DNA of 37,746 nt from Planctomycetota bacterium (GTDB lineage: Bacteria > Planctomycetota > UBA1135 > GCA-002686595): contig JADLBP010000035.1 in NCBI GenBank assembly GCA_020847695.1, positions 1 through 37,746 of the forward strand. The letters are read 5' to 3'. Of this stretch, positions 8,941 to 17,236 are shown piece after piece. Every line of letters begins with the position of its first letter. The stretch's first letter is position 1. The notes under the pieces were generated by a model. The model did no database searches, had not been told where the DNA came from, and worked only from the letters and a program-made list of their open reading frames with translations. The translations under genes were made by a program, and so were the position numbers.

Positions 8941-8982
8941 TACCTTGTAATTCTTCCACGCGATGGAAGAATTGCATGGTAA
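8940..8982 (+). promoter_or_regulatory. 43-bp inverted repeat containing the start codon of the AAA/DUF4143 gene
   Basis: Two 19-nt arms (8940-8958 and 8964-8982) are complementary except at two positions, separated by the 5-nt spacer CGCGA. The inner ten bases (AATTCTTCCA / TGGAAGAATT) pair perfectly. The start ATG at 8976 and the second ATG at 8982 fall in or at the end of the right arm. The arms are AT-richer than their surroundings. As DNA it could be an operator; as RNA it would hide the start codon in a hairpin. Confidence 0.75.
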
Positions 8983-10142
8983 TGACGACCCGCAGGGCCC
9001 TTCCCGACGTGCTCGACCGCTTGGCGAGCTTTCCGGCGGTCGCGCTGCTCGGACCCCGTCAGTGCGGCAAGACGACGCTCGCATTGGAGATCGCGGGCAC
9101 GAGCCAGAAGCCCGCGACCTACCTCGATCTGGAGCGCGACTCCGACCTCGCCAAACTGGGCGAAGCCGAGCTCTTCCTCGCGACCCAAAGCGGCCGGCTT
9201 CTGATCCTCGACGAGATCCAGCGCCACCCGAACCTCTTCCCTTTGTTGCGTTCCGAGATCGATCGGCGAAGCCGAGCCGGTGAACGCGCTGGGCAGTTCC
9301 TGGTACTCGGCTCGGCGTCGCGCGACCTCTTGCGCCAGTCGTCGGAGTCACTCGCGGGCCGCATCGCGTACCTGGAGCTCGCGCCATTCACATGCGACGA
9401 AGTCGGCGCGCGCGACGATGACCTCGACAGACTCTGGGTCCGCGGAGGCTTCCCGCGGAGCTACCTCGCGCCCGACGACGAGCAGAGCTTTCGCTGGCGC
9501 GGCGAGTTCATCTCGACGTACCTCGAGCGCGACATCCCGCTGCTCGGGCCGCGGCTGCCCGCGGAGTTGATGCGTCGGTTCTGGACACTGCTCGCGTTCG
9601 GTCAAGGCACGCAACTCAACGCCGCACGGCTCGCGTCGAACCTGTCGATTTCGGGGCAGAGCGTGAAGCGCTGGCTCGACGTGCTGACCGACCTCTACAT
9701 GGTGCGCCAGCTCCCGGTTTGGACCGGTGCGACCTCGCGGCGTCTGGTCAAAGCGCCGAAGGTGTACGTGCGGGACAGCGGGCTCGTGCACCGACTGACG
9801 AACCTCCCTGATCTCGACACGCTGCTCGGCCATCCGCTGTGCGGCGAATCGTGGGAGGGCTTCGCGATCGAACAGATCCTCGTGCGCGTCCCGGACACGT
9901 GGACGGCGAGCTACTACCGCACCTCGGCGGGAGCCGAGATCGATCTCGTGCTCGAAGGCCCGCGAAACCGCGTCGTCGCGGTCGAGATCAAGCGAACGTC
10001 GACGCCGAAGGCAAGCGCCGGCTTCCTCCGAGCCTGCGAGGACATCGGGGCAACCGAGCGCTGGTACGTGACGCCGCGTGGCGAGCGATTCCCGCTCGGC
10101 CACGGCGTGCAGGCGATCGGGCTCGCCGACTTCGCGGTGTGA
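8976..10142 (+). CDS. AAA_14/DUF4143 family ATPase
   Basis: 388 aa from the ATG at 8976; a second in-frame ATG two codons later is equally possible. The N-terminal AAA domain has Walker A GPRQCGKTT (residues 26-34), Walker B LLILDEIQ (Asp79-Glu80) and a sensor-like FLVLGSAS. The C-terminal DUF4143 region (from about residue 170) includes TYLERDIPLLG and ends with GAEIDLVLE ... VAVEIKR, which resembles a PD-(D/E)XK nuclease core. Members of this family are widespread, patchily distributed and often present in many copies; their biological role is unsettled. The gene has its own promoter region with a striking palindrome, and its neighbours are unrelated, which suits a laterally moving gene. 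Codon use is slightly less GC-biased than next door. Confidence 0.9.
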   Translation: MVMTTRRALPDVLDRLASFPAVALLGPRQCGKTTLALEIAGTSQKPATYLDLERDSDLAKLGEAELFLATQSGRLLILDEIQRHPNLFPLLRSEIDRRSRAGERAGQFLVLGSASRDLLRQSSESLAGRIAYLELAPFTCDEVGARDDDLDRLWVRGGFPRSYLAPDDEQSFRWRGEFISTYLERDIPLLGPRLPAELMRRFWTLLAFGQGTQLNAARLASNLSISGQSVKRWLDVLTDLYMVRQLPVWTGATSRRLVKAPKVYVRDSGLVHRLTNLPDLDTLLGHPLCGESWEGFAIEQILVRVPDTWTASYYRTSAGAEIDLVLEGPRNRVVAVEIKRTSTPKASAGFLRACEDIGATERWYVTPRGERFPLGHGVQAIGLADFAV

Positions 10143-10326
10143 TCGTTCGTCCGCGCGCCACCGCGCTGCGCTCGAGCCGCCGCCACGCGTGAGGCACGGT
10201 TCGCGTCCCGCGCGGAGCCCGGTGCGGAAGATGCCTTCGCTCGGGTAAGTTCAAGCGCCTCGCGCCGCGTTCCGTCGGCGAACGCTCCACGCCGCTCCGC
10301 CGCACCCGAAACGTCGCATCCGAACC

Positions 10327-11136
10327 ATGGACCGCCCGCTCGTCGTCTTCGACACCGAGACCGCGACCTGTCGCGGCGCGCCGCATCTGCTCGAGATCGG
10401 CGCGATCCGCGTCGTCGACGGCGAGGTCGTCGACCACTTCGAGTCGCTCGCGCGGCCCGAGGTCGTGATCGACCCCGAAGCGACCGCGATCCACGGGATC
10501 ACCGACGAGATGGTGCGCGACGCGCCGCCGACCGAGGCGGTGCTCGAGAGCTTCCTCGCGTGGCTCGGCGACGACTGGATGGCGGCGCACAACGCCGAGT
10601 TCGACGCGCGCGTGCTCGGCTTCGAGTGCGTGCGCTGGCGGCAGCCGGTGCCGAGCGGGCTGGTGATCGACTCGCTCAAGCTCTCGCGCAAGCTGATCCG
10701 CGAGGCGCCCGACCACAAGCTGGTCACGCTCTGCGAGCACCTCGAGCTCGAGGAAGGCACGCACCACCGCGCGCTCGCCGACGCGACGTGGTGTTGGAAA
10801 GTGATCGAGGAGTGCGCGGCGCGCGCGAAGAACGGCGAGCCGATCGGTCTCGCCGAGCTCGTCTCGCTCGCCGGCGCGCCGCTGACCGTCGAACGCTCGA
10901 AGCCGCGGGTCGCGCGCAACCTCAAGCCCAAGCATCGACCGCTCGCCGACGCCTGCGACGCGCGCGAGGAGGTCACCTTGGTCTACGGCGAGCCTCCCGA
11001 GCCCGTCGTTCCGTTGCGGGTGCTCCCGCACTTCCTGTACGACTCGGGCGAGAAGAGCTACCTCGAAGCGGAATGCCGACGCTCGGGGACGCTCAAGACC
11101 TACCGGCTCGATCGCGTGCAGCGCATCCTCGCCTGA
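10327..11136 (+). CDS. DEDDh 3'-5' exonuclease (DnaQ-like) fused to a WYL-like domain
   Basis: 269 aa. The N-terminal 165 or so residues have all exonuclease motifs of the DnaQ/RNase T superfamily: VVFDTETAT (ExoI, Asp-x-Glu), AHNAEFDARVL (ExoII) and HHRALADA (ExoIII with His and Asp). The general activity is metal-dependent 3'-5' trimming of DNA or RNA. The last 65 or so residues (REEVTLVYGEPPEPVVPLRV ... YLEAECR ... KTYRLDRVQRIL) match the pattern of a WYL domain C-terminal half, with the ending F/YRLDR. WYL domains bind ligands or nucleic acids and are frequent in DNA-damage and defence regulators. The 184-bp upstream gap holds only a weak TAAGTT hexamer at 10246. It is followed 115 bp later by typA. 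Confidence 0.88.
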   Translation: MDRPLVVFDTETATCRGAPHLLEIGAIRVVDGEVVDHFESLARPEVVIDPEATAIHGITDEMVRDAPPTEAVLESFLAWLGDDWMAAHNAEFDARVLGFECVRWRQPVPSGLVIDSLKLSRKLIREAPDHKLVTLCEHLELEEGTHHRALADATWCWKVIEECAARAKNGEPIGLAELVSLAGAPLTVERSKPRVARNLKPKHRPLADACDAREEVTLVYGEPPEPVVPLRVLPHFLYDSGEKSYLEAECRRSGTLKTYRLDRVQRILA

Positions 11137-11211
11137 CGGCCTTGCGAGCACCCTGCGGGGCCTTGCGCGCGCCCGGCGGATTCGGCGCTGGCCGCTCAGG
11201 GCTCGCGCGCC

Positions 11212-11217
11212 TATGAT
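11212..11217 (+). promoter_or_regulatory. Candidate -10 element (TATGAT) of typA
   Basis: TATGAT (5 of 6 matches to consensus) lies 34 nt before the chosen typA ATG. It also argues against the in-frame upstream ATG at 11213, which lies inside the hexamer. Confidence 0.4.
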
Positions 11218-11251
11218 CTTCGCCCCTCCAAACGCGCTCGAAGCCCCTCCT

Positions 11252-13099
11252 ATGGCAGCCAAGAAGAACCCCGCGGTTCGCAACATTGCGATCATCGCCC
11301 ACGTCGACCACGGCAAGACGACTCTCGTCGATGCCATGTTCAAGTTCGCGGGCACTTTCCGCGCCAACCAGGAGATGCAGGAGTGCGTGATGGACTCCGA
11401 TCCCCAAGAGCGCGAGCGCGGGATCACGATCCTCGCGAAGAACACGGCGATCCAATACGCCGGCACTCGCATCAACGTCGTCGACACGCCTGGTCACGCC
11501 GACTTCGGCGGCCAGGTCGAGCGCACCTTGAAGATGGCGGACGCGGTGCTCTTGCTCGTCGACTCGCACGAAGGGCCGATGCCGCAGACGCGCTTCGTGC
11601 TCCGCAAGGCGTTCGAGAACGGCCTGCGCGCGATGGTGCTGATCAACAAGATCGACCGGCCCGACCAGCGCGCTCACCAGGTGCTCGACGAGGTGTTCGA
11701 CCTCTTCGTCGACCTCGGCGCGAGCGACCAACAGCTCGACTTCCCCGTGCTCTACGGCTCGGGCCGCGGCGGCTTCGTCGTGAAGGACCCCGACGACTTC
11801 AAGCCGGGCGCGAAGCTCGACATGGAGCCGCTGTTCGACCTGATCCTGAGCTGGGTGCCGACGCCCGACCAAGACGACGAAGCACCGTTGCAGTTCCAAG
11901 CCGCGACGATCGACTTCGACGACTACGTCGGTCGCATCGGCATCGGCCGCGTCGTGCGCGGCACCGTGCGCGCCGGCCAGCGGATCGCGGTCTGCCACCC
12001 CGATCGCAAGACCGCGGTGCTCGCGCCGATCAAGCAGCTCTTCCGCTACGAAGGCCTCGCGCGCGTCCAGGTCGACGAAGTCCACGCCGGCGACATCGCG
12101 GTGGTCGGCGGCGTCGACGAGATCTCGATCGGCGACACGCTCTGCCCGCCGGACAAGCAAGAGCCGCTGCCCGGCATCAAGATCGAGGAACCGACGATCT
12201 CGATGGTGTTCTGCGTCAACACGTCGCCGTTCGCCGGCCGCGAAGGCCAGTTCGTCACCAGCCGCCAGATCGCGGCGCGCCTCGAGCTCGCGATGCTGCG
12301 CGACGTGGCGCTCCAGGTCTCGCCGACCGCGACGCCGGACGCGTTCGAGGTCAAGGGCCGCGGCGTGATGCACCTCGGCGTGCTCGCGGAGAACATGCGC
12401 CGCGAAGGCTTCGAGCTCGCGATCGCCAAGCCGCACGTGATCTTGAAGCGCATCGACGGCACGGTTTGCGAGCCGATCGAGCGCGCGTCGATCGAAGTCC
12501 CCAACGAATCCGCCGGCAAGATCATCGAGTACCTCGGCAAGCGCCGCGGCGAGATGGTCCACATGGAACCGTTCGGCGAGCACACGCGCCTCGAGTTCCT
12601 CGTGCCGTCGCGCGGCCTGATCGGCGCGCGGACGGCGATGATGACGCTGTCGCGCGGCGAAGCCGTGCTGTCCCACGTCTTCGAGAAGTGGGCCCCGGAC
12701 GGCGGCGCGATCCAACGGCGCGTCAACGGCGCGCTGGTCGCCGACCGCGCGGGTCGCGCGGTGCCCTATGCGCTCTTCCGCTTGCTCGACCGCGGCGAGT
12801 TCTTCATCGACTCAGGTGAAGAGGTCTACGAAGGCATGATGGTCGGCGAGAACAACAAGGACAGCGACCTCGAGCTCGACGTCACGCGCGAGAAGAAGCT
12901 GACCAACATCCGCTCCGCCGGCGCCGACGAGAACGTCAAGCTCCCCCCGCCGCACCGCATGTCGCTCGAGGAAGCCCTCGAGTACATCGAGGACGACGAG
13001 CTCGTCGAGATCACCCCCAAGAACCTCCGACTGCGCAAGAAGCTGCTCTCGGAAGTCGACCGCCGCAAGCAAGAGCGTCGCGAGCGGCAGCCGCAGTAG
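11252..13099 (+). CDS. typA: Ribosome-associated GTPase TypA/BipA
   Basis: 615 aa, the usual family length. It starts at [14 protein letters not shown]; the frame extends upstream but without family similarity. G motifs are AHVDHGKTT (residues 16-24), the switch I region [18 protein letters not shown] and [11 protein letters not shown]-Tu domain II, EF-G-like domains III and V and the TypA-specific C-terminal domain follow ([25 protein letters not shown] ... [32 protein letters not shown]). This translational GTPase binds the ribosome and supports assembly and growth under stress or cold. Every catalytic motif is present, and the gene appears to be monocistronic. Confidence 0.98.
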   Translation: MAAKKNPAVRNIAIIAHVDHGKTTLVDAMFKFAGTFRANQEMQECVMDSDPQERERGITILAKNTAIQYAGTRINVVDTPGHADFGGQVERTLKMADAVLLLVDSHEGPMPQTRFVLRKAFENGLRAMVLINKIDRPDQRAHQVLDEVFDLFVDLGASDQQLDFPVLYGSGRGGFVVKDPDDFKPGAKLDMEPLFDLILSWVPTPDQDDEAPLQFQAATIDFDDYVGRIGIGRVVRGTVRAGQRIAVCHPDRKTAVLAPIKQLFRYEGLARVQVDEVHAGDIAVVGGVDEISIGDTLCPPDKQEPLPGIKIEEPTISMVFCVNTSPFAGREGQFVTSRQIAARLELAMLRDVALQVSPTATPDAFEVKGRGVMHLGVLAENMRREGFELAIAKPHVILKRIDGTVCEPIERASIEVPNESAGKIIEYLGKRRGEMVHMEPFGEHTRLEFLVPSRGLIGARTAMMTLSRGEAVLSHVFEKWAPDGGAIQRRVNGALVADRAGRAVPYALFRLLDRGEFFIDSGEEVYEGMMVGENNKDSDLELDVTREKKLTNIRSAGADENVKLPPPHRMSLEEALEYIEDDELVEITPKNLRLRKKLLSEVDRRKQERRERQPQ

Positions 13100-13179
13100 C
13101 CCGATTCGCTCGGACCCCGCTCGGACTCGGCGCGCCGGTGCGTGCCGAGCAGGACCGACCTGCCGGACGACGATCGTGC

Positions 13180-13196
13180 TAGCTTGGCCTCGGGAG
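13180..13196 (+). promoter_or_regulatory. Candidate -10 (TAGCTT) and ribosome binding site (GGGAG) of the cyclase-ankyrin gene
   Basis: TAGCTT at 13180-13185 is followed by GGGAG at 13192-13196, which lies 5 nt before the ATG at 13202. Together they support that start over the open frame that continues upstream to 13142. Confidence 0.4.
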
Positions 13197-13201
13197 CTCG
13201 C

Positions 13202-15088
13202 ATGAAGAATCTGCTCGCGTTCGTCTGGGTGTGGTTCGCCGTGATCGCGGTCGGGTTCGCGCGGCAGAGCGCGACGCAGCCCGACTCCGCCGAGCGCGCG
13301 GCGGTCGCCAAGGCGCTGCCGCCGCTGCAGACGAGCGCACGCATCTGGACCGAGAAGCGCAGCTGCGTCTCGTGCCATCACCAGTCGCTCGGGCTGGTCA
13401 CCTTCGCGGTCGCGCGCGAACGCGGTTTCGAGCTCGCCACCGAGCTCGTCGCCGGGCAGGTGGCTCGCGTGCACGAACAGGTCTCCGCGCGGATCGCCGA
13501 GACGATCCAAGGCGAGCCGAGCATCAACGCGCAGATCGGTCAGTCGTACCACCTGTGGGCACTCGCCGCGTGGAAGGTCGCCCCCGACTCCGGCACGCAT
13601 GCGCGCGCGCACTTCCTCGCCGTCAAGCAGCAGAGCGACGGTCGCTGGCGCTCGGAGAGCCATCGTCCGCCGCTCGAGGACAGCGACTTCACCGCGACTG
13701 CGCTCTCGGCGCGCGCGCTGCGGCTCTACGCGCCGCCGGGGCGCGCCGCGGAGTTCGCCGGACGCGTCGAGCGCGCGCACGCGTGGCTCGCGAAAGCGAC
13801 GCCGCGTTCGACCGAGGATCGCACGATGCGCCTCTTGGGTCTCGCGTGGACCGGCGGCACCGCGAGCGAGCTCGCCGACTCGCGCGCCGCGTTGCTGCGC
13901 GAGCAACGCGAGGACGGCGGCTGGGCGCAGCTCGCGACGCGCGCGAGCGACGCGTACGCGACCGGACAGGTGCTCGCCGCGCTGAACCAAGTCGGCGGGC
14001 TCGCGGCGACCGAGCCCGCGTATCGCCGCGGCGTCGAGTTCCTGCTGCGCACGCAGCGCGCCGACGGCACGTGGCTGGTCGAAACGCGGCGGCGCGCCGA
14101 CGGCTTGCCGTACTTCGAGACCGGCTACCCGCACGGCGAGCACCAGTTCATCTCGTTCGCGGCGAGCTGCTGGGCGGTGCTCGCGCTCTGCGGCAGCGTC
14201 GCGCCCGAGCCGTCCGCGGCGTTCACTCGCACGCGGCCGCTGGAGCGCCGGCCGACCGCAGCGCGCGAGCAGACCGCCGAGCACGACCAAGCGGCCGAGC
14301 GCGAGCCGACGACGTCCGCGCTGCCCGAGCTCTTCGATGCGCTGCTCTACGGCGATGTCGAGGCGGTGCGCGCACGACTCGCCGCCGGCGCCGACGTCGA
14401 GCAGCGCGGGCCCGGCGGTTTGACGGCGACGATGTGCGCGGCGCACGACGCGGCAAAGCTGCGTCTCTTGCTCGAGCGCGGCGCCAAGGTCGACGCGCGT
14501 TCCGACCTCGGCTACACGGCGTTGATGGTCGCGGCCGGCGTCGACGGCGGTCGCGAGGCCGCGGAGCTGCTGCTGGCTCACGGCGCCGACGCGAAGGCAC
14601 GCACCGACGACGGCATCACGCCGCTCGCGCGTGCTGCGAGCGCGAGCGACCGAGCGCTGATCGATCGCCTGCTCGCGGCGGGAGCCGAACTCGAGCCGCA
14701 GAACCCCTACCACGACTCCGCGCTGGTCTGGGCGGCCGCGCAGAACGACGCGGAGACCGTCCGGCACCTGCTCGCGCGCGGCGCGAAGTTCACCGGAACG
14801 TCCGCGGACGCGCTGACGATCACCGCGATCGACGGCTCGACCGAGGCGTGCCTCGCGCTGCTCGCCGGCGGCGCGCCGGTCGAGGTGCGCGACGAGCTGG
14901 GGTTCACGCCGTTGATGTGGGCCGCGACGGTCGACTTCGCAGACACGACGATCCTGCAGAGCTTGCTCGCGCACCACGCCGACGTGAACGCACGCACCGA
15001 GGACGGGAAGACCGCGCTCGGTCAAGCGCGCGCGAACGCCGACAGCCGGCTCGCAAAGTCGTTGCTCGAGGCCGGCGCGACCGACTGA
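13202..15088 (+). CDS. Exported CxxCH - cyclase/prenyltransferase-like repeat - ankyrin repeat fusion
   Basis: 628 aa. A hydrophobic N-terminus (MKNLLAFVWVWFAVIAVGFA) is followed by CVSCHH (residues 55-60), a potential c-type haem site. Residues of about 80-340 contain alpha-helical repeats with QW-like motifs (LLREQREDGGWAQL; FLLRTQRADGTWLV; AVKQQSDGRWRSE), as in the squalene cyclase/prenyltransferase alpha-alpha toroid fold, but the acidic DxDD cyclase motif was not seen, so catalysis is doubtful. A Glu/Thr/Arg-rich linker leads to at least six ankyrin repeats from about residue 375 (LTATMCAAHDAAKLRLLLER; LGYTALMVAAGVDGGREAAE; LGFTPLMWAATVDFADTTIL). Ankyrins imply protein binding. The protein is probably periplasmic and membrane-linked; its function is unknown. 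Confidence 0.85.
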   Translation: MKNLLAFVWVWFAVIAVGFARQSATQPDSAERAAVAKALPPLQTSARIWTEKRSCVSCHHQSLGLVTFAVARERGFELATELVAGQVARVHEQVSARIAETIQGEPSINAQIGQSYHLWALAAWKVAPDSGTHARAHFLAVKQQSDGRWRSESHRPPLEDSDFTATALSARALRLYAPPGRAAEFAGRVERAHAWLAKATPRSTEDRTMRLLGLAWTGGTASELADSRAALLREQREDGGWAQLATRASDAYATGQVLAALNQVGGLAATEPAYRRGVEFLLRTQRADGTWLVETRRRADGLPYFETGYPHGEHQFISFAASCWAVLALCGSVAPEPSAAFTRTRPLERRPTAAREQTAEHDQAAEREPTTSALPELFDALLYGDVEAVRARLAAGADVEQRGPGGLTATMCAAHDAAKLRLLLERGAKVDARSDLGYTALMVAAGVDGGREAAELLLAHGADAKARTDDGITPLARAASASDRALIDRLLAAGAELEPQNPYHDSALVWAAAQNDAETVRHLLARGAKFTGTSADALTITAIDGSTEACLALLAGGAPVEVRDELGFTPLMWAATVDFADTTILQSLLAHHADVNARTEDGKTALGQARANADSRLAKSLLEAGATD

Positions 15089-15122
15089 ACGGCTGCCGCG
15101 GCGCCACGGCGTCCACCACGAC

Positions 15123-15140
15123 CGTGCGTCGGGCCGCACG
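15123..15140. terminator. Weak hairpin between convergent genes
   Basis: CGTGCG (15123-15128) and CGCACG (15135-15140) pair around a 6-nt loop in the 76-bp gap between the converging ankyrin-fusion gene and the histidine kinase gene. There is no T-tract, so this is a weak call. Confidence 0.25.
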
Positions 15141-15164
15141 CGCGGACGCTGGTCGCGTCGCGCG

Positions 15165-16800
15165 TCAGGCGCGATCGCTCGCGAGCGGCAGCAGCACCTG
15201 GAAGCGACTGCCGACTCCGAGCTCGCTGTCGACGCGGATCGTGCCGCCGTGTTGGCGCACGAGCCCGTACGAGGTCGCGAGGCCGAGCCCGTGACCTTGG
15301 CGGAGCTCCTTGGTGCTGAAGAACGGCTCGAACAGGTGCCGCAGCGTCTCCGGCGTCATCCCGGCGCCGTCGTCGCGCACCGCGAGCGCCGCGTACGCGC
15401 CCGGCGCGAGATCGCCGTGCCCGGCGCCGAGCACCACGCGCGCGAGCGACACGTCGATCGTCCCCGGCCCGGTCAGCGCCTCGCCCGCGTTCTTCACCAG
15501 GTTCAAGAGCACGCGAGCGAGCGCGTCGGCGTCCGCTTCCGCGTGCAGCGGTTCGGCGCCGGCAATGAGATCGAGCGTCGCGTTCGCGCCGATCGCGGCG
15601 CGCAGGATCGGCTCCTGCTTCGACAACCAGGCGCGCAGGTCGACCAAGCGACGATCGAGCCGCTTGCGCCGGCCGACCTCGAGCAGGTCGTTGGTCAAGC
15701 CGCGGATCGCCTGCGCGGACGCGCGCGCTTGCTCGAGGCTCGCGCGTTGCTCCGTCGAGACCGCGCCGGCGGCGCTGGCGAGCTCGAGGTTGCCGAGCAG
15801 CACCATCAACAGGTTGTTGAGGTCGTGCGCGACACCGCCGGCGAGGCCGCCGATCAGCTCGAAGCGCTCGAGTCGCTCCGCGCGCGCCTCGAGCAGCCGG
15901 CGATCACGCACTTCGAGTGCGCGCGCGACCAAACCGGCGAGCGTCGACGCCGCGCACTGCTCGAGCACCGACCAACGCCGCGGCTCGTCGCCGACGTGCT
16001 CGTGGCACATCACGCCGGCGACGCGACCATCGCGGCGGATCGGCGCGTCGAGCATCGCGGTGATCCCGAGCGGCTGGAGATATCCCTCGAGGAACTCCTG
16101 CGTCCGCGGATCGCGTTGCGCATCGTGCGCGGCGAGCAGCAGCGAGCTCTCGAGCGACTCGAGATACCTCGGGAACGAGCGCAGGTCCGGCGACCGACCG
16201 CGTTCGCCGGTGCGCGCGTCGAACGACGTCAGGCAACGCAGCGTGCTGTCGTCGGCGCTCAGTTCCCACACGCTCATCCGCGCGACGCGCAGCACGCGCG
16301 CGGCGGTCGTCGTGATGCGCGCCAACGCGGCCTCGAAGTCCCACAGGTCGCTCTTCGAGAGCTCGAGGAACGCCTGCTGTTGGCGAGCGAGCTGCTGGAC
16401 GAGCTGGCGACGCTCCTCGGCGCTCTGCGGCCGATCGAAGCGCAGCGCGAGCGCTTGCCGCACGGAACGACCGAGCTGCGCGCCCGGAGCTTCCGTCGCC
16501 CATTGACCGAGCAGGCCCCAACGGAACACGACCGCGAGTTCGGGCCGTTCGCGCGAGAGCTCGTCGAGCAGACCCGGATCGACCGTCGGCGGCAGCGGGA
16601 GGTCGACGATCACGAGGTCGAAGCGGCTCGCCGCCAGCCGCGCGCGCAGCGCCGTGGCGTCGGCGACGCGTTCGACGAGGCTCGGAAGGAGCTCGCCCGC
16701 GAGCTCGGCCTGCAGCAGGAACGCTTTCGTTGGGGTTCTCGGTCAGGTGCAGGACCGAGAGCTCGGCCACGTCCTCACCGCGGGTTGCGATTTCCGACAC
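15165..16800 (-). CDS. Receiver-GAF-histidine kinase, broken by a one-base frameshift near its N-terminus
   Basis: The intact open frame (15165-16613) encodes a GAF-like sensor region (about residues 90-235 of that part), a HisKA domain with phospho-acceptor His in GGLAGGVAHDLNN, and a HATPase_c domain (NLVKNAGEAL, DDGAGM, GHGLGLATSYGL). It is therefore a two-component sensor kinase of the NtrB-like type. Its beginning, FDLVIVDLPLPP, is the middle of a receiver domain. The missing receiver start (VAELSVLHLTENPNE) lies just upstream in another frame, preceded by a GTG at 16800 with AGGAG 7 nt before it. Removing one base in 16725-16735 (an A of AAA or a C of CCCC on the coding strand) joins the two into a 544-aa protein with the receiver Asp at about residue 66 and kinase His at about 325. 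It may be a true mutation, an assembly error or, least likely, recoding. Confidence 0.85.
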
Positions 16801-16807
16801 TGGATCT

Positions 16808-16812
16808 CTCCT
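16808..16812 (-). promoter_or_regulatory. Ribosome binding site (AGGAG) that sets the GTG start at 16800
   Basis: On the minus strand AGGAG is followed by 7 nt and then GTG TCG GAA. This well-spaced site is the main reason to place the histidine kinase start here, in a different frame from the kinase domain. Confidence 0.6.
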
Positions 16813-16860
16813 GCGGCCGCCGCTCCCCTCGCCTCGCGCTCGCCCTGCAGCCGCGAACGC

Positions 16861-16866
16861 ATCGTA
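16861..16866 (-). promoter_or_regulatory. Candidate -10 element (TACGAT) of the histidine kinase gene
   Basis: TACGAT on the minus strand lies about 60 nt upstream of the GTG at 16800. It matches TATAAT at 4 of 6 positions including the conserved TA and final T. Confidence 0.3.
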
Positions 16867-16995
16867 GCAACGGCGAGCGCGCGCCTGCCGCCGCGTGGGG
16901 TCCGAACACCGGTTCGCCCCGCCGTCGGCACCCGCGAGCGAGCACGGCGCTCTGCGGCGAGAACTCGAAGGAACGGTTGGGCGCCGCGGGTCGGT

Positions 16996-17001
16996 TAGGA
17001 T
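16996..17001 (+). promoter_or_regulatory. Candidate -10 element (TAGGAT) of the small TGA-containing gene
   Basis: TAGGAT lies 16 nt before the ATG at 17018 and fits the TAnnnT pattern of other genes here, supporting expression from this start rather than from the frame opening at 16895. Confidence 0.4.
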
Positions 17002-17017
17002 CGTGCTCCGAACCGAC

Positions 17018-17236
17018 ATGAGCGATCTCGACGGCTGGACCTATTTCGCGGAAGGCGAGCGCTCTTCGATGGAGGCGTTCCGAACGATGCTCGCCCGAGG
17101 CGGCGTCGAGGGCCGCATCGTCGCGCCCGCCGAGTGCAACACGTCGACGTGACGACGCTCGTGGTGGCTCGTGGTCACGAGCCAAGACCATCCGCGCGCG
17201 GTCGAGCTCCTGCGCGAGCACTGGGCGCGCTCGTAG
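17018..17236 (+). CDS. Small DUF2007-like protein with in-frame TGA at 17150 (candidate selenoprotein)
   Basis: Reading through a single TGA at 17150-17152, the frame from ATG 17018 to TAG 17234-17236 encodes 72 residues with the TGA as residue 45. The first part (WTYFAEGERSSMEAFRTMLA) and second part (WWLVVTSQDHPRAVELLREH) fit the two halves of a DUF2007-like fold, in which an aromatic strand and helix are followed by a strand and an AxxLL helix. Third positions are G/C-rich on both sides of the TGA. Twelve nt after the TGA a perfect 8-bp hairpin with loop GGUC begins, as expected for a bacterial SECIS. The product would contain Cys40 and Sec45. If the TGA is a true stop, a 44-aa peptide or a pseudogene results. 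The DUF2007 assignment is tentative. Confidence 0.55.
17165..17184 (+). promoter_or_regulatory. Candidate bacterial SECIS hairpin (loop GGUC) after the TGA at 17150
   Basis: The 8-nt arms UGGCUCGU (17165-17172) and ACGAGCCA (17177-17184) pair perfectly and close the tetraloop GGUC (17173-17176). Twenty nt separate the UGA from the loop, within the range known for bacterial SECIS elements. No bulged U is seen, which differs from the Escherichia coli fdhF element. Confidence 0.55.

Noticed and set aside
10143..10326. Small gene or RNA in the gap before the exonuclease gene
   Set aside because: No frame gives plausible protein and no tRNA-like or stable structured element was recognised.
16725..16735. 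Programmed frameshift in the histidine kinase gene
   Set aside because: The needed shift is +1 and there is no known slippery or stop-codon-assisted site; mutation or assembly error is simpler.
16895..17017. Upstream extension of the small DUF2007-like gene
   Set aside because: The extra 41 codons are unlike protein and cross the probable -10 hexamer at 16996.
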